Made by a program: the position numbers and the translations under genes. The notes under the pieces were generated by a model that saw nothing but the letters and a program-made list of their open reading frames with translations, had not been told where the DNA came from and did not search any database. A stretch of DNA of 64,000 nucleotides from Sialis fuliginosa (Eukaryota > Arthropoda > Insecta > Megaloptera > Sialidae). The stretch lies in the NCBI GenBank assembly GCA_961205875.1, contig OY540812.1, forward strand, positions 34,481,098-34,545,097, written 5' to 3'. Shown piece by piece: positions 42,546-54,003 of this stretch. Position 1 is the first letter of the stretch; each line of letters begins with the position of its first letter.

Positions 42546-42977
42546 TAATAAACCGTTTACGAGCAATAGCTCGTAAACGGTTTATCCTATGATAAATGAG
42601 CAAAGTATATTTTTGTGTATTTTGTCTCATACAGTCTTATTCAAATTTTTAACTCAGAAAAAAATTGAAGAACAAAAAATACTGGATAAAAATCGACGGG
42701 CCTCCTGGCCCCATACAACCCTGGTCAAAATTACTATTGGTTGTTACTGGATATATATAACACTTATTAATACTAAACTCTGTATCAAATTTCATAACTG
42801 TGGCACAATAGGTTCTCAAGATATTAAATAAAAACTAATTTTGAGTAAAATCTTTAGAAGGCTGTAGCCCCCTCATGACAAATTTCCGGACACATGTTTA
42901 TATAATGTTTTTTGCTTAAAATATTTTTCTCGATGTACCGTTCAAGTTTGGCACGACAGTGCTGAATCACCCTGTAT
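42546..42977. mobile_element. Left-truncated relative of the 22486-23087 MITE
   Basis: Ends CGACAGTGCTGAATCACCCTG at about 42977. Its interior matches 22690-23087 (CTGGCCCCATACAACCCTGG). Near the left edge lies the hairpin AAACCGTTTACGAGCAATAG with CTCGTAAACGGTTT. The 80-codon ORF at 42589 is not supported. Confidence 0.6.
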
Positions 42978-43049
42978 ATTAATTAATATATATTTTTAAA
43001 TAAACATTGTATCATTAATAAACTATATAAATAAATAAAATTATTAATA

Positions 43050-43598
43050 GTCCAGAAACATTAGGTTTTCACTGGGGAAAAATTCGCAAGGTACACAGCA
43101 AATTTAAAGTCAATCGGTTCAGTAGATCATGTGATATTATGGCAGCCATTTTCAGTTTCGAGGAAAACGCGTTTAAAGTTTATATATAGCGGCTATTCAA
43201 TACTACGCATCATCTTTAAATCGCTGTAACTCCGTCAATTTTTGGAATTTAGGTATAGGGTTTTGAATACATATTTTTGAAATCCTGTTTATTGATAAAA
43301 TGTAAAAAAAAATTGATTTTTTTTCACATTTTTTGACTAGAATACTCTCTTAATAAGCGAAAACGATTACTATACGAAAAAAGTTGTAAGATCTTTATTG
43401 TAGGTAATTTTCTAAACTTTGTATTTGATAATAACTATTTTAGTCATAGAACCAATAGATACAGAGATATTAACTTAAAACTAATTGTAAGCACCTTTTG
43501 TGGGCTGTAAAACATTATGCTCGCATGGGATTGTTGGGAACAAAATGAAGGTGTATACAAAAATTCAACTCCTTGCGAATTTTTCCCCAGTACTGGAC
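43050..43598. mobile_element. GTCCAG-family element, 549 bp
   Basis: TA|GTCCAGAAACATTAGG at 43048 and CCCCAGTACTGGAC|TA at 43598. The interior matches one arm of the 1620-3039 element, and there is a large internal deletion. Confidence 0.75.
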
Positions 43599-43666
43599 TA
43601 TAACTACTTGATTGCAATATAAAACTAATTTAACTGAAAAAAATATATATGTATAATATATACTGA

Positions 43667-44753
43667 ACTCCAAAATTAAGGGATCACTAATTTTTTTCAA
43701 TATTTTTAGGTATTTTTGAATGGCTGTATCTCCGCGAAAAATGGTCGTAGAAAAAAACACTTTTAAAGCTTGAAGGTTCTAGTTTTTGAATCTTTTGTTG
43801 AAAATTTTATTATCCTTATATCTTTTTTTGAAGATGAAACGCCGAAAAAAAATTTCAAAAACGTATATCAATTTTGAGAGGCTCTACAGGACTTGAGAAT
43901 TTTTTTTTGGTCAAATCAAATAAAGGATGTTTGTTGACAAAAACATTTCAACTAATGATTGAAAAACAGGAACAGTTAAGCTTCTTCTCGCGGAGAAACA
44001 GACATTAAAAAATACCTTTAAAAAGTTGGTAAATTTAAGTGATCCTTTAACTCTCTCATAGCAATATGGCATGTTTGATCGCTTAGGTTACAAAGTAAAA
44101 AAAATCTGAGCAATTCAGGGTTTCGCAGATATTTTAGGGATACTTTCCACTTAAGAAAAACATAGACTCTTTGATGATCCCATAATTTCCCCTAAAGTTC
44201 TCCCATGTTTTATGAAAAATGAAAAATATGCTATTTTTTAGGTCACTTTCAAGTGGAGTTTTTAGAATGAAAGAATTTTTTTATCAAATGAAAAACTAAA
44301 GGGCGTTAAAGAAAAAACTTTCAGCTTTCCAAATCTGTCCTTGAATTTTTTTACGATTTTTTGTTTCCTAGTTATAGGTGCTCAAAGTGAAATGTATGAT
44401 TTTTTCTTTGATTGCAAATAACTTGTTAAAAAAATCGTACAGCAATAGAAAAAAAAGTAAAATAAAGAAAAAAGTCTTATCTACAAACATCCTTTATTTG
44501 ATTTGACCAAAAAAAATTCTCAAGTCTTGTAGAGCCTCTCAAAATTGATATACGTTTTTGAATTTTTTTTTCGGCGTTTCATCTTCAAAAAAAGTTATTA
44601 GGATAATAAAATTTTCAAAGATTCAAAAACTACAACCTTCAAGTTTTAAAAGTGTTTTTTAAAACTGTTCTACGACCATTTTTCGCGGAGATACATCCAT
44701 TCAAAAATACCTAAAAATATTGAAAAAAATTAGTGATCCCTTAATTTTGGAGT
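43667..44753. mobile_element. 1.09-kb foldback with ACTCCAAAATTAAGGGATCA ends
   Basis: Long inverted arms: the left arm begins with the named 20 bp and the right arm ends in its complement. Both include TCTCCGCGAAAAATGGTCGT (left) or its complement. The loop lies near 44030-44400. Non-coding. Confidence 0.8.
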
Positions 44754-44951
44754 ATAAACTATATAATATAAACTATATAATTCTTTTCTTTGACCAACCC
44801 CTTGTTTTCCAGTCAAAAACAAAAATTAATTAAATTTTACTTTGGAAAATCTGGTGGCCCGGAAAAAATTTGCACTCAGCCCGGACACCCGGAGATTTCT
44901 CTCAGGACCAGAGAGGTAGTAACTTTATAAACAGGCTGTCTTCTAATCTAA

Positions 44952-46948
44952 TGCCGTGTTTAGACCGAAAAAAACAAAACTAGTACAGACAAATTAGACA
45001 TAAAATCGACTTGAAAAGAACATAATTCTTAGATCTATTTTTTTTGTTTTAAATTACTTTGTTATATATATACTTTAAGACTCCAATGAGTCCCGAGTTT
45101 TAAGGCTGTTGCGTATGTGAATATTGGAGGGGGAAAGGTTGCGCGCGGATAGCTTTTATATTGTTGATGATTTTCTTTAATAACACATTAAAGACTGTCT
45201 TAATTTTAAATATTATACACCTAATATCTATTTTAGGGTTCCGTAGAAAACCAGGAACCCTTATAATTTCGCTCTGTCCGCCCGTCCGTCCGTCCGTACG
45301 TTTATATAAATTTTATACCGATTTAGATAAAATTTGGTATACGAACGTAGATTGATAACTCAAAAACAAAAATGATGAAATTAAAAAAAAAAAAATTATT
45401 GGACCCCCTTCCAAAAGACTGAAAAATAAATTCAATTTTTTTTTCACTTACACCATCAAGTAAGGTGTCCTTAGATAGGTCTTCTAAAATGCAACCAAAA
45501 ATATCAAATGACCTTTTGATTTTAACCCTTCAGTCACGATATATTTGCTTTTCAATGTCATTGTTAGAGCGTCTTATTAGTAGCTTTTAATTAGTACTTT
45601 CACTGAAAATTATAACGAACACTGTCAAAACATTCTTTGGACCCCCCTCCCATAGACTGAAAAGCGTACCTACTTACATTATTTTCGTACATTTGATCGA
45701 ACATGTCCATTTTACCCCACTTTTCCCTCCATAATTCTAATAATTTTACATAATGACGACATTATCTTACAAAATATACTCATTAACATAAAGGTAACCT
45801 ATAAAATAATCCGTTAAATCTTTATTTATAAAAACTTAAATATTCACGATTTTTTTTCATGGAGTTAGTCGTTTTGCCTTTTGAGTTATATCATTTTGTA
45901 TATAAAAAACTATTTAAAGATACCATCTGCTACAATTTTTATAAAAAAGTTTTTGCTTGAAAACCCTTAGTTTTTGAATAATATTAACAAATATACTGAG
46001 ATACACAATTTATAAAGCTCAAAAACTCTCTTTAGTAATGAATAATTCAGATAACCTCTGATTTTTATAACCAAAATAATTTTTTATGGGTGCAACAGTA
46101 TCACCTAAACATGTCCCCATATGAACAAAAATAAATATAACCCACTAGAAAGAGCTAACAATTTTTTAAAGCATTGGCAATACGCGGCCGTTCAAAGCTG
46201 TTTATGGAGGGGTTCTCCTCCTTCATAATTAAAAAAAATAGAATGGTTACATTCTATGAGACATATATTATCCGATTTTCATAAAATTTGTTTGTAGAAC
46301 ACGATAAGCCGGTAAGTGACCAAAATCATCGCTTATTTGACGCGCCCTACTTTAAATCAAAATACCGGCTAAAGTTCCCCAGTCCCGACTAGGGACTCTT
46401 CGGTTTCTTAAAGATAAAGTATTTCTGAAGCCATTTCAGGAGGTATTTCTAATCTTTCCATTTTTTCCTTAATAAAACCTAATTTTAATGCACACGTGTC
46501 AATTTTATGTAAATTAATATTTACCGTTACAAAATAATTAATTTTACCTTACTATTTATTTTTTTGTCATTTTATAACCCCCAGTCCTCTTCCCAACATT
46601 AATTTTGACCTCATTAATTACTTAATGTTCGTTATAAACTATTTAGTACAGGGGCATTCATTATTTTCATACATTTGATCTAACATATCCTTTTTACCCC
46701 ACTTTCCCCTAAACGCAACAACTTCTGACCTCGGGACTCATTGAATTCTTTAATGAGAAATACTATTGGATACATTTCCGAAATAAAATTTGATCTAATA
46801 ATTAAGTTTTAGTTAAATGCAAATTTGCCTGTACTAAACAGCAACATCGTGTCTTTTTGACAAAGGTGCAATAAACCCTATGCATTTTTAAATACGATGT
46901 TTTAAAACACCGTGTTGCTGTTTTGTTTTCTTTGGTCTAAATACGGCA
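44952..46948. mobile_element. PIF/Harbinger-type MITE split by a 1.86-kb insertion
   Basis: Ends TGCCGTGTTTAGACC and GGTCTAAATACGGCA with TAA duplications (44949-44951 and 46949-46951). The outer about 30 and 110 bp together equal the small MITE at 9643-9781. The rest is a later insertion at 44981-46836. Confidence 0.7.
44981..46836. mobile_element. Nested element with TAGTACAG ends
   Basis: Begins TAGTACAGACAAATT and ends AAATTTGCCTGTACTA, inserted into the Harbinger-type MITE with AAC on both sides. It carries a TAGGGTTCCGTAGAAAACC block with a (CGTC)n microsatellite (about 45235-45300), a motif I recall as common in insect repeats. No coding region. Confidence 0.55.
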
Positions 46949-46980
46949 TAACAGATTCAGTATGAATGTTTCTATTGCAG

Positions 46981-49900
46981 ATTATTAGTCCAGTAATTTT
47001 AGATTTCAACTGCGAAAAAAATAGCAGATAGCTGAATTTTTGTATACACCTTCGTTACAGTGTTATAAATAACATGTAAAAAGTCCCCAAAGATATCGCG
47101 TCGGCGTTGCGAGATATTGAAGGTCTAACGTGACGAAAAACGGTTATTCGTGAATATCTCACTTCCTATGACTCGGAGGTCAATGGGGGTTATTATATAA
47201 AAAGTGTATTATTAAATTCATAAGAAAAAAGGTTCTTTCCATTTAAAAAAAAAAACGTTCTCGTGGTAGAGCGCGGAGAAAGTATGGCTATATATTTGCA
47301 TACGGTATGACGCACTCTATGGCAATTGACTATTTGCATATGACTATTTCTACGTGAAAAAATTACAGGACAAAAATTAAAGAGTAGCAAATAATCTATA
47401 AGGTGTGTCATTCGGATATATTAAAAATACATTTTTAATCAATTTTAGTCACATTTAGTAGAACTACAATCATAGTGATTTATGAAAAATTACCATTCTT
47501 GTTGAATTTTGTGTGGAAAATCTACACTTAAGCTTTTGCAAAGTTATTTAATGGTTCTACTAAAGTAAGCTTAGGACATATTGAGTGGAAAAGAGAGAAA
47601 AAATGAGTTAAATTGGCCTGCATTTAACGATAGGTACGCCAAAAATTAAAAAATCGAAAAAAAATTGTTTTATTATAAAATGCACCTTTTTTAAAGTTTT
47701 ATGTGTACTTATGTTATAAATATGAATAAACAGTAAAATTATAAATATTTTTGGGCTACAAACATGTTTTTTATTATTTTTTTGCTAGAAAAACTTCTAT
47801 TCATACTACCGCAGGATCTCTAGATAGCTCCTATTTGATATGCAAGCCTTCAAATAAAAAAATAAAAATAAAAATAGATTCGCTATAAAATTTTGAATAA
47901 TAAACAATCAATTATTTTTTACTAAATTTTATATTTTCCGTGTAATGGGAAGTCAAAATCAACAAATATTGGACGATAACAAGAAAATTGGTGTCCGCGC
48001 GATTCTTTTTTGTTTTATAAAACTGGGGCCGAATAAGAATTGAGAGTGGCGCCACATATGCTTTTGAAGAGGGGAGTTTGATGTACAATAATACCGAATT
48101 TCATGTTCCTATCTCGATGCAGTCCTTATTTTATAAAACAAAAAAGAATCGCGCGGACACCAATTTTCTTGTTATCGTCCAATATTCGTTGATTTTGACT
48201 TCCCATTACACGGAAAATATAAAATTTAGTAAAAAATAATTGATTGTTTATTATTCAAAATTTTATAGCGAATCTATTTTTATTTTTTTATTTGAAGGCT
48301 TGCATATCAAATAGGAGCTATCAAGAGATCCTGCGGTAGTATGAATAGAAGTTTTTCTAGCAAAAAAATAATAAAAAACATGTTTGTAGCCCAAAAATAT
48401 TTATAATTTTACTGTTTATTCATATTTATAACATAAGTACACATAAAACTTTAAAAAAGGTGCATTTTATAATAAAACAATTTTTTTTCGATTTTTTAAT
48501 TTTTGGCGTACCTATCGTTAAATGCAGGCCAATTTAACTCATTTTTTCTCTCTTTTCCACTCAATATGTCCTAAGCTTACTTTAGTAGAACCATTAAATA
48601 ACTTTGCAAAAGCTTAAGTGTAGATTTTCCACACAAAATTCAACAAGAATGGTAATTTTTCATAAATCACTATGATTGTAGTTCTACTAAATGTGACTAA
48701 AATTGATTAAAAATGTATTTTTAATATATCCGAATGACACACCTTATAGATTATTTGCTACTCTTTAATTTTTGTCCTGTAATTTTTTCACGTAGAAATA
48801 GTCATATGCAAATAGTCAATTGCCATAGAGTGCGTCATACCGTATGCAAATATATAGCCATACTTTCTCCGCGCTCTACCACGAGAACGGTTTTTTTTTT
48901 AAATGGAAAGAACCTTTTTTCTTATGAATTTAATAATACACTTTTTATATAACAACCCCCATTGACCTCCGAGTCATAGGAAGTGAGATATTCACGAATA
49001 ACCGTTTTTCGTCACATTAGACCTTCAATATCTCGCAACGCCGGCGCGATATCTTTGGGGACTTTTTACTTGTTATTTATAACACTGTAACGAAGGTGTA
49101 TACAAAAATTCAGCTATCTGCTATTTTTTTCCCAGGTTAGGTGTTTTAATGTCTAAAATTACTGGACTATATGATTGAACAACAGATCCAGGAGTTGAAC
49201 ATTTCTGTATCATATCATTCTTTAACAGAAATAAAGTTTTGTGTAAAGATTACTGACAAACAACTAGAATGTTTTTTTTATTTCTCTACCAAAACTAAAG
49301 TGTTAGAATTAATGACCTTAAAACCTCCACTCAAGGTCAAAATTGTTACCTTCATTGGGTTTGCCCCGCCAAATCCTAAAACTTTTGTATCAAACATTTT
49401 CCATAGAAAGCTTTCGTTTTCCAGCTATTGTGATAAATAAAACAACATTATTAATAATGAAGTGGAGTTAGGCAACTTTCAAAATAAACTTTTTAACTTG
49501 AAATTAATTGTGAAAAAAAATGTGTTCAAAAAATTTTTTTCTTTTGAATATATTTAACCAAAACTTGTTTTTTATGATAATTTACTTCTAATTATACACG
49601 TTACTACAGTCAACAAAAAAAATTTGAAAAATTTTCAAAATAAACGGCTCATATAATAATGAGGAATAACGTGAGATAGGTGTTTTGAAAAATCTCCGCT
49701 CATTCATTGACTTTAGACTTGGTTGGTTCAATTAGTGATTATACAATGGCTGCTATTGTAGAGAATTGCCGTTTATTAGAATGTATACATTTTGGATACC
49801 GTGTTAATGATTGCCCTGTAACAAATAAAGGGTTGAAGAGATTGTCAGAACTGCCAGAATTAAGCGAGGTCAGGAATGAAACAGGTAGAGTTTTCTATTT

Positions 49901-50265
49901 GTTTTATAAACTTTCAAACTAAATAAATATCAACTGAATTATTTATATACATAGAAACTTCTGAAACTAACTTTACATATTAATATAATTGTTGTTTTTA
50001 CAGATAAACGATGAAATACTAGAAATGTTATCAAAGAATGGAAAACTAACTCACCTAGATGTATCTGATTGTGATAATATTAGAGACAAAGGTGTAATAG
50101 CTGTGCTAGAACGATGTCCACATTTACAACAATGATATAAAATATTGTGAATATTTAACAAGAACAACATTAAATAGAGCAATTAGGGTAGCTAAAGCTA
50201 GACCATTAACTCCACCTTTACGTATTAATATTGGACTGTATAATACAAATCCCACTATAATATAA
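46981..50265 (+). pseudogene. F-box/LRR-type gene fragment, broken
   Basis: Leucine-rich-repeat coding sequence of the Cys-containing F-box/AMN1 type. Exon pieces: 46981-46987 plus 49170-49335 (one exon split by a foldback insertion), 49690-49868, and 50004-50265. Visible LRR units include SLTEIKFCVKITDKQLECFF, LTLDLVGSISDYTMAAIVEN, and LTHLDVSDCDNIRDKGVIAV followed by LERCPHL. The intron at 49869-50003 is GT-AG and phase-neutral. In the last exon the frame ends in TGA at 50133-50135; a shifted frame starting DIKYCEYLTRTTLNRAI runs on to TAA at 50265, so a frameshift has occurred. The splice between 49335 and 49690 is not clean. The F-box part was not found upstream, where transposons fill the DNA. 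LRR proteins of this class select substrates for SCF ubiquitin ligases; here the gene is probably dead. Confidence 0.7.
46988..49167. mobile_element. 2.18-kb foldback element inside an LRR exon
   Basis: TA|GTCCAGTAATTTTAGA at the left and TCTAAAATTACTGGAC|TA at the right. Arms of about 1 kb are nearly identical in inverse, with axis near 48072 and a unique spacer of about 100 bp (48026-48130). Mirror ORFs 47193-47411(-) and 48734-48952(+) are the arms. It inserted seven bases after a splice acceptor. Confidence 0.85.
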
Positions 50266-51693
50266 ACCAAAACGTATATATATATCTTTGTTTATATGTC
50301 TGTCCGCCGACAATCAATTTATAGCCCGTTAAACCTTTCACTGGATTTTTATCATACTTTGCCTGTTTAAAGATTCGTCCTTCATGCAGTTAACAGGCTT
50401 ATATTCTTATGCAAAACTACAACAGTTTCTGTGATGTGTTTTTTTTTCTGAGAAACGACATGTAAAATTGGCACAACATTTTGCTTTCTGACGTTTAATT
50501 TGAAATTTAGCAGTTTCGACACTCGGCTTTTGTTTTTGGAATTCTTATAATTTCGTCGCTATGATTGGTTGAAAATGGGCATTTAATATGAATTTTAAAC
50601 ACTCCACGTGGACTTGATATTTGCCTGTCATAAACAGCTGTTTTTTATTTGAAATACGTCAGGGGCGTGTACAGAAATGTGTCAAATTGGTACATTACAA
50701 TTAAATTGTTTATAAATGAAAATTTTCACCAAAATTGGTTAGTATCTTGATGTAATTAATCTAATTATTTATGTTTAACATCAAAAAGTTTATATTTAAT
50801 AAGAATTACGTCAGGAGCGTGGTTACAAGAACATTTTTTATTGCTTTTTTTGATATAATTGTATTAAAATGAAACGGTTATTTTAGTCATTGGGGATTGA
50901 TGAAATTTACCCAAAAATTTATTTTTATAAACAATCATGTCAGGTGCGGCGTAGTAAAAAATATTTTAAATTGTTATTTTTGAGAGAGTTGTATAATAAA
51001 CGTTTTTGAAAATCATTTGGTAGTTCACAGATATATGTAATGTATCAAAAAATTTATATTAAATAATAATAAAGACAGGGCTAGAGTATTAAGGGGAAAC
51101 ACCAGATATGGTGAAAAATTGATGATTTTTGCGTTTTCTTAAATTTATTTAATAAATTCTTTTAGTATTGTCAGTGGCATCGCATTAAAAAATATTTAAA
51201 ATTGCTATTTTTTAATCGTGACGAAAAACCATATTAAACATAAAATAAAAATCGTAATAAAATAATTTAACCTAATAAATAACATCGAAAATTCTTCAAC
51301 GCATTCATTGAATATGTTGTATGCAAAAAAATGTGGAAATTGATATTCACAATGATTTTTTTGTAATTTCTTAAAAGTATTATCAAAATAATGGTAAAGG
51401 TATAAATTACGATGGATACGAGGGTCGCAGCCGAAGGCTGAGACCCGAGTACGTCTGAGGTTAGGGTGATTTGTATATGTAAATTGTAATATTACAGGAA
51501 AGGTATTAATGATAAATGATTATCACCGTCAAATTCAAGAATCATTTACTTATCAGCATTTAAAACAATTACAATGAAATATTTTATGAAAATTTGACAT
51601 GACAAAAGTTAATATAAAAAAATAATTTATATTTTATCAAATGTGGCACGATTTGGGGTTTGGGCGCGTAGCGCCCAGGGGCAAAGCCCCTAG
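50266..51693 (+). mobile_element. Helitron-like non-autonomous element
   Basis: The 3' end has stacked GC-rich hairpins: GGGTCGCAGCC..GGCTGAGACCC (51422-51446), GGGCGCGTAGCGCCC (51662-51676) and GGGGCAAAGCCCC (51678-51690). It then ends CTAG before T (51690-51693), which is the layout expected of a Helitron 3' terminus (hairpin then CTRR). The 5' end is uncertain, near 50266. The interior has diverged repeats around GTCAGGNGCG at 50658, 50808, 50939, 51073 and 51170. No Rep/helicase. Confidence 0.5.
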
Positions 51694-51801
51694 TAATATA
51701 AATATAAATGCATGCATGTATAAAAATACTTGGACCATAGGGAACGTACATAAACCACCTAACTCTTTTAAGGAGGAGGTTACAGGGGAATAGCCGGTCG
51801 T

Positions 51802-52200
51802 CAGTGGCGCCGGAACCAATTTTTCCTTGAGGGGGGGGGATCAGTTCGAACCTCAAAAATTAAGCTGACCTAACTTTATTTGGCGTTTTTAAAATTCAAA
51901 ATTGACTTATTATCATTATATTAATCAATATCGTATTATTTGTTAAAAAATAAAATAAAATAGGAATAGAGTGGAATCTCGCTAGTATGTTTTTAACTGA
52001 TATAAACGGACTAGATCTTGCAGATGAGTTCTTTGTACACTTTTAGAGAAAAATCTGTCTCCTCAGGGCGTTTTAAAATTCATCGATGAATTAAATTTTG
52101 GACCAAATATTAGTGTTGCCTTTAGAATTATATTAACTATACCTATTATAGTTGCTAGTGCAAAATAAGTTTATCAAAATTAAAAATTATTTAAGGTGCA
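51802..52200. mobile_element. Partial second copy of the 10233 hAT-type element
   Basis: CAGTGGCGCCGGAACCAATT at 51802, then CGAACCTCAAAAATTAA and the nested MITE start (GAGTGGAATCTCGCTAG) near 51969, collinear with 10233-11230. The right end was not found. Confidence 0.6.
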
Positions 52201-52761
52201 CTATGATAAAACAGATTTACTGGTTTGACTATAATTGGCACAGAACACGAATTATGTGACAAAATATATGTTTTAAAGACATTAGTTCGTCGAGAAAAAA
52301 GTTGTAAGATTTTTTTTAAATCGATAATGTTTTTAAAACTTTTTAAATATATGCTGTGATTTTGTGTTTATATTGTTTTTATAGATACCTATATTAATTT
52401 TTTTTATGAATATTAAATATCTAAAAAAAAAATTCACTCACTGTAAAAAAATATTTTTTAAAATAATTATTTATATTTAAATATAAGCCATATGGACGCA
52501 GTCTGCGATTTAAAAAAGAAAAATGTTTTACAATATATTATACAATCGCCAATAATTAAAAGATCTCCGTGGTTTAATAAAGAACATAAGATCATAACAA
52601 TGCAATGGCAAGAGTAAAATTCCACCACGCAAGAACACCAACGTGTTCAAAATAAGAAAAAAAAAGACTCAGCAGCCTACAATTGTGATAACTTCACAAT
52701 AGGAGACATCAACTACATCCTTTTCGTCAGTAAAACACACATAACGGATACATATATTTAT
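52201..52761. other. No recognised feature
   Basis: AT-rich DNA. The stretch 52600-52750 is less AT-rich (CACCACGCAAGAACACCAAC) but has no ORF or RNA structure I can name. Confidence 0.3.
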
Positions 52762-53700
52762 GAGCATTTCCAGTAGTTTTTTTAAAAAACAGGGCGCACG
52801 TATGTCACCGATTTTGCTCCCATTTTTTTTTCTCAAAGCACATATCAAAAAAACATGTTTCCCAAAATCTTTTCCCCCCGCCCTCTTTTTTGGCCGAATT
52901 ACGATTTTTTAAACTATGTAGATTTGTAGGGAATTTCATAACGAATTAAGTGGTATATTTTTTATTCGATTATCAGGAGCCCCGATATTTCAGAAACACT
53001 GAAAATTCCTGTAAATTCTTATCTTTAATACACGAGTAATTAGGTGTTAAAAATTATATCTCACTTAGGAGCTCAATATGAAAAAACGTTTTTTGAGGGT
53101 TGTTTTAAGGATAAATAAAGGAAACTTTTGCCAAAATTTGGTGCAATTTGGAGTATAGAGAAAAAAGTTTTAATGGTGTGAATATAGCGCTTTTTGGAAA
53201 ATAAGACATCTTAAAACAAGTGTAACTTTAAAAGTTTTTGACCAAATTAAAATATCTATAAATATTTGGAAACTACATAAATAATAGAATAAAATGACCT
53301 TTATCGGAAGTATTTTGGTTCAAACCAAAATATTTGGCGGCAATTTCAAAATCAACTATTTTTACAAAAAATCAAACTTAATGTTTTGGTACCGCATTCG
53401 GCCAAAATTGAATATTCGGCTCTGAAACCGATTTCAAATGAAAGATCAACAAAAAACGAAGAAAGTGAGCCCTATAACATGCATAATAAGGGACATTTTG
53501 AAAAATAAGGTACTATCGAAAAAAGTCTAATTTCGCTCGATTTCAAAAGTTTAAAAAATCGTAATTCGGCCAAAAAAGGGGGCGGGGGGAAAAGATTTTG
53601 GGAAACATGTTTTTTTGATATGTGCTTTGAGAAAAAAAATTGGGAGCAAAATCGGTGACGTACGTGCGCCCTGTTTTTTAAAAAACTAATGGAAATGCTC
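52762..53700. mobile_element. 939-bp foldback with GAGCATTTCCA ends
   Basis: Left end GAGCATTTCCAGTAGTTTTT, right end AAAAAACTAATGGAAATGCTC-like, with TTAT on both sides (52758-52761 and 53701-53704). Arms include ACAGGGCGCACGTA and its complement. Non-coding. Confidence 0.8.
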
Positions 53701-54003
53701 TTATATATATCGTCCCAGTATTGTCTTCAGCAAATCCTGCATTTACAATATACTAAACGAATTTTTGAGCAAGGTAAAAATTAAAATGTAGCAAGCAGTC
53801 AGTCGGACTTTTTGTAATAATCGTGCATGGGCATGTCGTAGTCGCGCGTAACTCAGGTAGTACCATCGAGTGCAATCGGGTAGATGCAGTTGTGGTGATC
53901 GCATATCATAGCGAACTATTATTTGAATAAATAATAGTTAGCTGTGTGAGAGAAAATTTTGATATAAAACAATAGTGTGAAATTTTAATTTGGACAGATC
54001 ATA

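Noticed and set aside
47193-48952. Mirror-image 72-codon ORFs that look like a duplicated gene
   Set aside because: They are the two arms of a foldback element and share no homology with known proteins.
49171-49440. An intact 89-codon gene starting at 49171
   Set aside because: The ATG is internal to an LRR exon interrupted by a foldback; residues after the GT donor at 49336 are intronic.
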